The notes below the pieces were generated by a model that did no database searches, was not told the origin of the DNA, and was given only the letters and a program-made list of their open reading frames with translations. A stretch of 47,230 nucleotides of DNA from Campylobacterales bacterium. GTDB taxonomy: Bacteria > Campylobacterota > Campylobacteria > Campylobacterales > QNZT01. This document shows, in pieces, positions 40,225 through 47,230 of this stretch (position 1 is the first letter of the stretch; each line of letters begins with the position of its first letter). The DNA is taken from assembly GCA_027084135.1 (NCBI GenBank), contig JALWLO010000074.1, forward strand, positions 1-47,230, given 5' to 3'. The position numbers and the translations under genes were made by a program.

Positions 40225-41439
40225 ATGCCAATCGACATCTATGATGCTCTCCAAAAAATTGATGAGATCTCCTTAACCCCTCCATCCATCCTCGTTCCGA
40301 TAGAAGAGAGTATCACAAAAGTTGCCGCAGAGGATCTCACAGCGACACTCCCTTTGCCAAACTTTGATAACTCCGCTATGGACGGCTACGGGATAAGAGG
40401 ATCATCTAAAAGCTACAAAATTAGAGAAACCATACTTGCAGGTCAAGAGAAAGATCTTGTACTAAGTGACGGCGAGTGTGTCGCGATCATGACAGGTGCA
40501 AGGGTACCAAAGAGTGTAGAGCGTATCATCCCAAAAGAGATGACAAGTAAAAAAAGCGATAGCATTAGCATCGATCAATTGCTTCCTTTAGGTGCAAATA
40601 TCAGAAAGAAGGGTGAAGATATCGATATCGGTGAGAGTATCATCAAAAAGGGCGAAATCGTCAACTCCTCTCATATCGCGCTACTGGCTTCTCAAGGTAT
40701 CACCCATATCAAAGTCTACGCCACTCCTAGAGTCGCTATCTTCTCTTCAGGAGATGAGCTAAAGATGCACTATGAGAAGCTTGAGGGAGAGGCGGATCTC
40801 TATAACTCCAATACCCCCTACTTGGTAGCTAGGGCAAATGAACTTGGAGCTCAAGCCTTTTTTCTCGGTAGAGCGGATGACAACCTAGACTCTCTCAAAT
40901 CCAAAATCAAAGAGGCGCTAAGTTATGACCTTATCATCACAAGCGGCGGAGTGAGTGTGGGTGAAGCGGACTTCATGAAAGAGGCGTTTAAAGAGATGGG
41001 CTTGGAGAGCTTCTTTGATAAAGTAGCTATAAAACCGGGTAAACCGACCCACTTTGGACGCATAGGCGCTACCCTAGTACTAAATCTGCCGGGCAACCCT
41101 TTAGCAAGCGCGATGAACTTTGAGATCTTCGGTAAATTTATCATCAACAAACTCAGAGGCTTATCGGCACCTTACCACTCCTATATCCTCACCAAAAGTG
41201 CCTCTAATATCATCTCCAAAAAACCGGTCGATAGCGTGATAGGGGGATATTTTGACGGTAAGAGCTTCATGCTTCCGGCTAAAAAGGTCTTTCCGGGAAG
41301 TGTCAATGCACTCAATCACTGCAACTGCATCATTGTAATCGATAAAAGTACCGATGAGATAGATGTTGGTGAAGAGCTAAAGATATTACCTATAAGATGG
41401 GGATTTTTCAGTAAGCACTTTGTGGAGTTTAAGTCTTAG
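40225..41439 (+). CDS. moeA: molybdopterin molybdenumtransferase
   Basis: FDNSAMDGYGI, TSGGVSVGEADF, NLPGNPLASAMNF. Confidence 0.95.
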   Translation: MPIDIYDALQKIDEISLTPPSILVPIEESITKVAAEDLTATLPLPNFDNSAMDGYGIRGSSKSYKIRETILAGQEKDLVLSDGECVAIMTGARVPKSVERIIPKEMTSKKSDSISIDQLLPLGANIRKKGEDIDIGESIIKKGEIVNSSHIALLASQGITHIKVYATPRVAIFSSGDELKMHYEKLEGEADLYNSNTPYLVARANELGAQAFFLGRADDNLDSLKSKIKEALSYDLIITSGGVSVGEADFMKEAFKEMGLESFFDKVAIKPGKPTHFGRIGATLVLNLPGNPLASAMNFEIFGKFIINKLRGLSAPYHSYILTKSASNIISKKPVDSVIGGYFDGKSFMLPAKKVFPGSVNALNHCNCIIVIDKSTDEIDVGEELKILPIRWGFFSKHFVEFKS

Positions 41440-41443
41440 TAAC

Positions 41444-41700
41444 TCATCCATAATGGTAACGACACTGCGCTATCAGTATAGCATCCTCAGTCACTTTATA
41501 GACCAATCGATGTTCTATCGTAATGCGTCTTGACCAATAGCCTGACCAGTTATATTTTAAGGTTCTGGCTCTCCGATTCCTTCAAAAGGGTTTCGCTCTA
41601 TCTCTTTGATAAGACGATTGATCTTTTTTAAAATCTTTTTGTCGTGTTTCTGCCAATAGAGATAGTCCTCCCAAGCTTCATCTGCAAAACTTTGTATCAT
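41444..41700 (-). pseudogene. YoeB-family toxin, frameshifted
   Basis: MIQSFADEAWEDYLYWQKHDKKILKKINRLIKEIERNPFEGIGEPEP then TAA (41557-41559); +1 base restores LKYNWSGYWSRRITIEHRLVYKVTEDAILIAQCRYHYG*. Confidence 0.85.
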
Positions 41701-41993
41701 TCCTCAATCAACTCTCGCTCTTTCCCTTTTCCGGCTTCAAGCTGTTTGATTGCATCATTTAATCTTTTTGCATTGACTTCGCTCTGCATAAGATAGATCG
41801 TCTCCTCCATCGCTTTAAAATCACGCATAGAGATAATGACTACGGACTCCTTGTTCTGACGCGTTACAACGATTGGAGTAGAGTCTACTACAACTTTATC
41901 AAAAGTTGAAGCCAGATTTTGACGAGTTTGTGAAAAGTTGATAGTTTTCATAAAACCCCTTCTATACAAATATGTACAAATCATAGTACACAT
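41697..41993 (-). CDS. YefM/Phd-family antitoxin
   Basis: MKTINFSQTRQNLASTFDKVVVDSTPIVVTRQNKESVVIISMRDFKAMEETIYLM. Confidence 0.88.
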   Translation of the reverse strand: MCTMICTYLYRRGFMKTINFSQTRQNLASTFDKVVVDSTPIVVTRQNKESVVIISMRDFKAMEETIYLMQSEVNAKRLNDAIKQLEAGKGKERELIEE

Positions 41994-42071
41994 TTACCGA
42001 AATCTTGCTAAAAGCGTATCTGTCAAAAAGAAGTTTTTTAGGGGGATCCTTGAGTTTGTAAGTTGGAAATA

Positions 42072-42090
42072 GATAGGGGGAAACCCTATC
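42072..42090 (-). terminator. hairpin downstream of the cytochrome c gene
   Basis: GATAGGG-ggaaa-CCCTATC. Confidence 0.4.
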
Positions 42091-42096
42091 GTTAGA

Positions 42097-42816
42097 CTAT
42101 TTTAAAGTAGAGATATATGCAGCTAAAGCTTTGATATCATCATCGCTAAGACCTGCCGCTTGACCTTTCATCACACCTTTCATAGCTCCGCCGTAAGTTC
42201 CGGCTTTGTAACCTTTGAGAGCCTCTTCAACTTTAACGGCATCCCATCCAGCGATCACTTGAGAAGCACCAAGCGCTTTCTTCTCCGCTTTCGCACCGTG
42301 GCATCCTGCACACTTTGTATATAGTTTAGCACCGGCTTCAGCAGCACCACCACTTGCAGCCTCAGTAGCGGCAGCAGCAGCACCGGCAGCAGCTTCCTTA
42401 GCACCTTCTGTGGCTTGTTCAGTAGTCTCTTTCGCAGCCTCCGCAGCTTTTTCAGCACCCTCTTTTGCGGCTTCTGTTGCACTGCTTGCAGCCTCTTTTG
42501 CTTTCTCTACAGCACCGCTTGCAGCCTCTTTCGCAGCTTCAGTTGCGGCACCCGCAGCCTCTTTCGCGCTCTCAACTGTTTTGCTAGCAGCCTCTTTTAC
42601 CGCCTCTTTCGCAGCTTCAGCTACATTTCCACCACTCTTTACAGCCTCTGCCGCACCTGCAGCAGCCTCTTTTGCATGATCAGCCGCTTTACTTGCTACT
42701 TCACTCGCAGCCTCTTTTGCTTTATCCATCGCTCCACTTGCGCTCTCTTTTAGCGTGTCACCACAACCAACTAAAAGTGACGCAACAACTAATGAATACA
42801 AAAAAGTTTTCTTCAT
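42097..42816 (-). CDS. cytochrome c lipoprotein with Ala/Glu/Lys-rich LEA-like repeat region
   Basis: Lipobox LLVGCGDT, about 130 aa of AKEAAxxAxEAAKEAA repeats, then CAGCHG haem site and DDDIKALAAYISTLK. Confidence 0.85.
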   Translation of the reverse strand: MKKTFLYSLVVASLLVGCGDTLKESASGAMDKAKEAASEVASKAADHAKEAAAGAAEAVKSGGNVAEAAKEAVKEAASKTVESAKEAAGAATEAAKEAASGAVEKAKEAASSATEAAKEGAEKAAEAAKETTEQATEGAKEAAAGAAAAATEAASGGAAEAGAKLYTKCAGCHGAKAEKKALGASQVIAGWDAVKVEEALKGYKAGTYGGAMKGVMKGQAAGLSDDDIKALAAYISTLK

Positions 42817-42951
42817 TCTTTTTCTCCCAAAATAAATTTTACTCTGCTATTTTACAGCTATATAATTAAAATAAACTTTTTAATAATAGTAGTTTAAGTT
42901 TAACAAACTCAGTTAAGCCCAAGAAATGATCGTTTCATCCAAATTGTGAAT

Positions 42952-43533
42952 TTAACTAGGTTTGGGGTTGACAAAAATCTCATTATTTAACAGTTTATCC
43001 CACATTTTTGGATCGCTCCACTCATTTTTGACCTCATCCGAAAACTCTATAGCACTTAGATCGATCTTCCCCATCAACTTGCTATAGGCATCCTCCCTAA
43101 AGGCTTGTGCATAGCCCGTATCTGTCTCATGTACGATGACACTATGCACCTTGACATCTTTTTCACCATTTTGCATCTTGGTTTGAGCCAATACTCTATC
43201 GACCATCAAAAATATTACCCTTGTAAACTGTTCCGCTGAGGGCGAAACAGGCAGAGAGACCCACCTTAGAGAGTGTTTTTTGATAAATTCGATATAGACT
43301 TTATCATCTTCACTCCAAAAGGCGGTCGCATGGTCAAACGAGTCTATCAACTCCTTGATCATCAACTTTGTCAATCCAAAATCATAAACCATCTGCCCCT
43401 TATCAAGATAGTTGGATTCAAAAAGCACCTCTATCTTATAGGAGTGCCCGTGCAGTGAATATTTGCAACGCCTACTAGTACAGTTCCTCACGATATGGGC
43501 ATTTTCAAACTTAAATAATTTTCTGATGATCAT
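42952..43533 (-). CDS. queD: 6-carboxy-tetrahydropterin synthase
   Basis: FKFENAHIVRNCTSRRCKYSLHGHSYKIEV, FDHATAF. Confidence 0.88.
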   Translation of the reverse strand: MIIRKLFKFENAHIVRNCTSRRCKYSLHGHSYKIEVLFESNYLDKGQMVYDFGLTKLMIKELIDSFDHATAFWSEDDKVYIEFIKKHSLRWVSLPVSPSAEQFTRVIFLMVDRVLAQTKMQNGEKDVKVHSVIVHETDTGYAQAFREDAYSKLMGKIDLSAIEFSDEVKNEWSDPKMWDKLLNNEIFVNPKPS

Positions 43534-44261
43534 CTCCCCTCCTCATTATCCCAAAGTCTTATATGCAGTCTATCACAAAAAAGATAACCGTTTTTTATAC
43601 AGATTTTTGCCGTGGCTCTATCATGTTTACAAAGTTCACGGCTTGTAGCACCCATCGGCATACAGTACACCGGTATATTTGGCGCCAGTGAGGCGATCTC
43701 TCTTATCTCCTCTTCATCACTCCTTTTTGAGACTACAAACTTAAAAAATGACCTCTTAGTACTAAGAGCGATAGAGGCTATCGCTTTGGGATTTACCCTT
43801 TTTGCGTAAGTTTCACCGCTATTGTTGAGCTTCACACTCATCGAAAAGACCACTTCCCTATAAATGGGAAAGCGCTCAAAATCTATCTCTATCGTGGCAT
43901 TGGTCTCGATGGTGATAGTAAAGCCTCTCTCTATATAGTGAGCGAGTGCATCCAACAAGATAGGATTTTGGTAGTGGATAAGGGGTTCACCACCGGTTAT
44001 GACGATATGCGGCTTAAACGCTAAGTTCTCCAAATAGTTCTCGATAGTGGGAATCAAACTCTCGACCCTCTCCCATCTATCCCCAAACTTCTCCTCATCG
44101 ACCGCTCTGACTGAATCACAGCCGATAGCTCCTTCATATCTGACCCCAAAGCCTTTGCAATTAAGATTGCATCCGCCGAGTCTGACAAAGATAGAGGGTG
44201 TACCGGCAAATCTTCCCTCTCCCTGAAAAGAGTAGAAGCTCTCAACAAGCGGCAGACTCAT
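43530..44261 (-). CDS. queE: 7-carboxy-7-deazaguanine synthase
   Basis: [40 protein letters not shown]. Confidence 0.9.
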   Translation of the reverse strand: MSLPLVESFYSFQGEGRFAGTPSIFVRLGGCNLNCKGFGVRYEGAIGCDSVRAVDEEKFGDRWERVESLIPTIENYLENLAFKPHIVITGGEPLIHYQNPILLDALAHYIERGFTITIETNATIEIDFERFPIYREVVFSMSVKLNNSGETYAKRVNPKAIASIALSTKRSFFKFVVSKRSDEEEIREIASLAPNIPVYCMPMGATSRELCKHDRATAKICIKNGYLFCDRLHIRLWDNEEGR

Positions 44262-45223
44262 CCACCCGTCTCATAAAATGCTCGATTGGAGCTCTCACTC
44301 TCATCTTCGCTCCATCTATTTTTCTCAGGCTTATTTCGTAACACCTCCCTGAGTACTTCAACGGCTCCCTCGATATCCCCCTTTTGCACCGCATCCTTAA
44401 TACTCATCGCCTCATCAAAGTAGAGACATGGGATCAGATAGCCCTCGGCAGTGAGCCTTATACGGTTACAGCTCTCGCAAAAGTCATGCTTATGCGGATC
44501 GATCAGTCCAAACTTATACCCATCTTCGAGCAGATAGCTAAAACTTGGGCTACTCCCCTCGCGACCTAACTTTTTGATAGTATATCTCTCTTTGATCTTC
44601 TCAAGGATCTCTTTGCCAAGCAATCCCCTAATCGTACTGTTTGCCATATTATTTTCCATATACTCGATAAATCGTATCTCGATACCTCGCTCTTTGGCAA
44701 ACTCAAGCACATCGAGGATATCATCTTCGTTGATCCCTTTTAGCGGAACCATATTGATCTTTATCCCTAGCCCTACACTCCTAGCCGCCTCTATCCCCTC
44801 CAACACATCAGATAGCACATCTTTTTGGGCAATCTGCTTAGCGGTTTCGGGATTGAGGGTATCAAGTGAGATATTTAAGCGTTTTAGCCCCGCATCTTTA
44901 AGTTTTTTTGCAACATGTTTCAAAAGGTAACCGTTTGTGGTGAGTGCAAGGTCTATATCGCTACGATGATTGTAGATCATCGCGATAAATCTATCCAGAT
45001 CTTCTCTAAGCAATGGCTCTCCGCCGGTAATCCTCACCTTTCTTATCCCCTCATCAATCGCCGCTTTGATAAACAAAAAAAGCTCTTCAAACTTCAGCAG
45101 ATTTTCCCTCGGAGTCCAAGAAAAGGGCTTATCCGGCATACAATACTGGCATCTAAAGTTACACCTCTCCGTCACTGAAACCCTTAGATAGTCTACCTTT
45201 CTTCCATGTCCGTCTATTAACAT
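44258..45223 (-). CDS. moaA: GTP 3',8-cyclase
   Basis: [37 protein letters not shown]-terminal [13 protein letters not shown]. Confidence 0.97.
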   Translation of the reverse strand: MLIDGHGRKVDYLRVSVTERCNFRCQYCMPDKPFSWTPRENLLKFEELFLFIKAAIDEGIRKVRITGGEPLLREDLDRFIAMIYNHRSDIDLALTTNGYLLKHVAKKLKDAGLKRLNISLDTLNPETAKQIAQKDVLSDVLEGIEAARSVGLGIKINMVPLKGINEDDILDVLEFAKERGIEIRFIEYMENNMANSTIRGLLGKEILEKIKERYTIKKLGREGSSPSFSYLLEDGYKFGLIDPHKHDFCESCNRIRLTAEGYLIPCLYFDEAMSIKDAVQKGDIEGAVEVLREVLRNKPEKNRWSEDESESSNRAFYETGG

Positions 45224-45296
45224 TTTAAACCTATTAAAACAATTTTTTCATCTGTCGATATTATATCCAAGAAATTAAAAATAAAGGAGAGTTGTT

Positions 45297-45806
45297 ATGA
45301 GTGTGCCGATGCCGACCCCACATGAACGGGTTATGAGAGAAGAGGACTTTATCGTATCTAAAACTGATACAAAAGGTAGGATAACCTATTGTAATAAGAT
45401 ATTTATGGAGATGGCTGCGATGAGTGAGGATCAGCTTCTAGGTAAACCGCACAATATCGTTCGCCACCCAGATATGCCTAGGGTAGTCTTTAAGCTACTT
45501 TGGGAGTATGTGCAAAGCGGTAAGGAGATCTTTGCCTATGTGAAAAATCTATCAGCTGACGGAGCCTACTACTGGGTCTATGCCAATGTAACACCCTCCT
45601 ATGACAATAACGGCAACATCATAGGCTACTACTCGGTGAGGATCAAACCGAAAGATTCGGCACTTCAGGTGATCAAGCCGCTCTATGAAAAGCTGCTGGA
45701 GATAGAGAGGGGTTCAGGTATGGAGGCATCTTATAAAGAGTTGATGAGTATATTAGAGAGTAAAGGAGTAACCTATGATGAGTTTATTATCAGTATCCAA
45801 AAGTAG
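45297..45806 (+). CDS. PAS-domain signalling protein (Aer/CetB-like)
   Basis: [45 protein letters not shown]. Confidence 0.88.
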   Translation: MSVPMPTPHERVMREEDFIVSKTDTKGRITYCNKIFMEMAAMSEDQLLGKPHNIVRHPDMPRVVFKLLWEYVQSGKEIFAYVKNLSADGAYYWVYANVTPSYDNNGNIIGYYSVRIKPKDSALQVIKPLYEKLLEIERGSGMEASYKELMSILESKGVTYDEFIISIQK

Positions 45807-47052
45807 TGCTAAAAGTGACTTAGTTAAAAAGATAGATGAGGTTGTGGCATGTGCGGCAAAAGGGGAGTTAGAACCAAGGATAACCGGAATAAACCCAAAT
45901 GATCCGCTAGCACCTATAGCATGGAATATCAATAATATGCTCGATCAAGTTGAGGCTGTTATGCGTGGTTCAGCTACAGCAATAGAAAAAGCGAGTCAAG
46001 GGGACAATAGTAGAACAGTATTTTGTAGCGGCTTGAAGGGAGGTTTTAGACAAAATTGTCAGAGTGTCGCAAAGGCTGTACACACTATGCAAGAGGGACA
46101 TGAAGCACAACTAAAATCCCAACTTGCTCTTGAGTTTGAAAAGATAAGCGGAGGAATTAAAAAATCGATATCGACACTACAACATGATCTAGAAAGTGCG
46201 ATAGAGAGCATCAATGAAGTCGCCGACCTCTCTAAAGATACGGCAGATAAGTCAAACGAGTCACTTAGTACTACGATGGAACTTAGTGAAAAACTAAATC
46301 ATCTCATTGAACTCATCAACAATGTCACCCTCTCTATCTCGTCGCTTACCGAGAGAACAAGTGAGATCAGTCAAGTGGTAAATCTCATCAAAGATATCGC
46401 CGATCAAACCAATCTCCTCGCACTAAATGCAGCTATCGAGGCGGCAAGAGCGGGTGAACACGGCAGAGGATTTGCAGTCGTTGCCGATGAAGTGAGAAAA
46501 CTTGCCGAGAGAACACAAAAAGCAACCAGTGAGATATCTATCACGATCCAAACGCTTCAACAAGAGACAAACCAGATCCAAAGTGATGCAAGTGAGGTAA
46601 ATGAGATCGCCACCACTTCCGGTGAGACGGTTGAGCATTTTGCTTCAGTACTTCAAGAGTTTAATAAAAATACAAATGAGGCATCGGAGCTTGCTCAAAA
46701 AACAAAACTCAAAAACTTTTTAACACTGGTCAAAGCTGATCATATCGTCTTTAAGGCAAACGCTTACAATGCAATCCTACATGATACCGGAAATAAAACC
46801 CCTAGACTTAGTGAAAAAGAGTGTAGATTTGGTAAGTGGTATAACGGTGAGGGAAGAGATGTCTTTGGCAACACAAAAGTGTTTAAAGATATCGAAGCCC
46901 CACATAGAGAAGTACACCAATATGCAAACCAAAACATAGAGATAACCGACCAAGAGCTCAAACCTGAAATGGTACCGCAACTTAGAGAGAACTTTGAAAA
47001 GATGGAAAAAGCTAGTGAAAAACTCTTTGATATACTTAATGATCTTGTTTAA
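45775..47052 (+). CDS. soluble methyl-accepting chemotaxis protein with C-terminal CZB zinc-binding domain
   Basis: [50 protein letters not shown]-type KADHIVFK...[11 protein letters not shown]...PHREVH; no TM. Confidence 0.88.
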   Translation: MMSLLSVSKSSAKSDLVKKIDEVVACAAKGELEPRITGINPNDPLAPIAWNINNMLDQVEAVMRGSATAIEKASQGDNSRTVFCSGLKGGFRQNCQSVAKAVHTMQEGHEAQLKSQLALEFEKISGGIKKSISTLQHDLESAIESINEVADLSKDTADKSNESLSTTMELSEKLNHLIELINNVTLSISSLTERTSEISQVVNLIKDIADQTNLLALNAAIEAARAGEHGRGFAVVADEVRKLAERTQKATSEISITIQTLQQETNQIQSDASEVNEIATTSGETVEHFASVLQEFNKNTNEASELAQKTKLKNFLTLVKADHIVFKANAYNAILHDTGNKTPRLSEKECRFGKWYNGEGRDVFGNTKVFKDIEAPHREVHQYANQNIEITDQELKPEMVPQLRENFEKMEKASEKLFDILNDLV

Positions 47053-47075
47053 TCGGAGTAGCCTCTACTCCGATA
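47052..47075. terminator. hairpin after the CZB chemoreceptor
   Basis: ATCGGAGTAG-cct-CTACTCCGAT. Confidence 0.5.
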
Positions 47076-47103
47076 GATCTACCGATAACTTACTTTCGAT
47101 CCA

Positions 47104-47132
47104 TTGACAAAAAAATAGATCTAATGTATAAT
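47104..47132 (+). promoter_or_regulatory. consensus sigma70 promoter
   Basis: TTGACA - 17 bp - TATAAT, both hexamers perfect. Confidence 0.75.
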
Positions 47133-47230
47133 TTATGATGTATAAAGTAAAAGCCGTTTTATAAAGAATAACTGAAACGGCAGAAAAAAAGATAAAAATA
47201 TATAGGTAGTGTGTTTGATCCTTGAAGTGC

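Larger units (their letters stand above)
676..46273. repeat. dispersed octameric palindrome TAGTACTA (about 29 copies)
   Basis: Exact copies starting at 676, 3590, 4663, 5087, 6682, 8736, 10394, 12596, 13547, 16205, 16715, 17036, 18513, 20608, 24618, 24635, 27042, 28738, 29275, 29910, 32088, 35868, 36226, 36274, 38733, 38757, 41075, 43757, 46266 (hand count). Confidence 0.9.

Noticed and set aside
41557-41559. Programmed frameshift in YoeB as the main explanation
   Set aside because: No classic slippery heptamer with downstream structure seen; a one-base deletion explains it. Kept only as an alternative to test.
42410-42753. Plus-strand ORFs of Ala/Ser/Phe and Phe/Cys/Leu-rich peptides
   Set aside because: Antisense shadow of the repetitive GCN/AAA/GAA codons in the cytochrome c gene.
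47205-47230. TTTGATCCTTGAAGTGC as the start of 16S rRNA
   Set aside because: Resembles AGAGTTTGATCCTGGCTCAG only over about 10 bases and then diverges; not called.

Overview
47.2 kb of chromosomal DNA, most likely from a Campylobacterota (epsilonproteobacterial) genome, judged from gene content and protein style. It is mostly housekeeping: purF, dapB, trxB/trxA, moaC, tpx, tsaD, aroC, rnc, rnhA, amrS, ilvD, dnaG, moeA, queD/queE, moaA. Interspersed are envelope and lipoprotein genes, two chemoreceptors, an intact VapBC-like pair, a decayed YoeB/YefM pair, a nonsense-disrupted DUF4160 gene, a four-tRNA cluster (Ser, Cys, Leu, Gly) and a lone tRNA-Ala. There is no prophage, CRISPR array or transposase. 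The strongest unexplained signal is the palindromic octamer TAGTACTA (extended consensus TTAGTACTAA). By hand count it occurs 29 times, against roughly 1 expected. It sits in unrelated genes, in both permitted reading frames (Leu-Val-Leu and Ser-Thr-Asn/Lys) and in intergenic DNA, which suggests DNA-level selection similar to cyanobacterial HIP1 or an uptake/methylation motif. Other signals are: a family of long intergenic imperfect palindromes; a shared operator (TAAGATAAA-N-TTTATCTTA) upstream of tpx, of an orphan leader/sRNA unit and of a Cys-rich small protein; a TetR tandem operator; a cytochrome c with an LEA-like Ala/Glu/Lys repeat; and a QueE with a non-canonical cysteine motif. All coordinates and counts were read by eye without tools.
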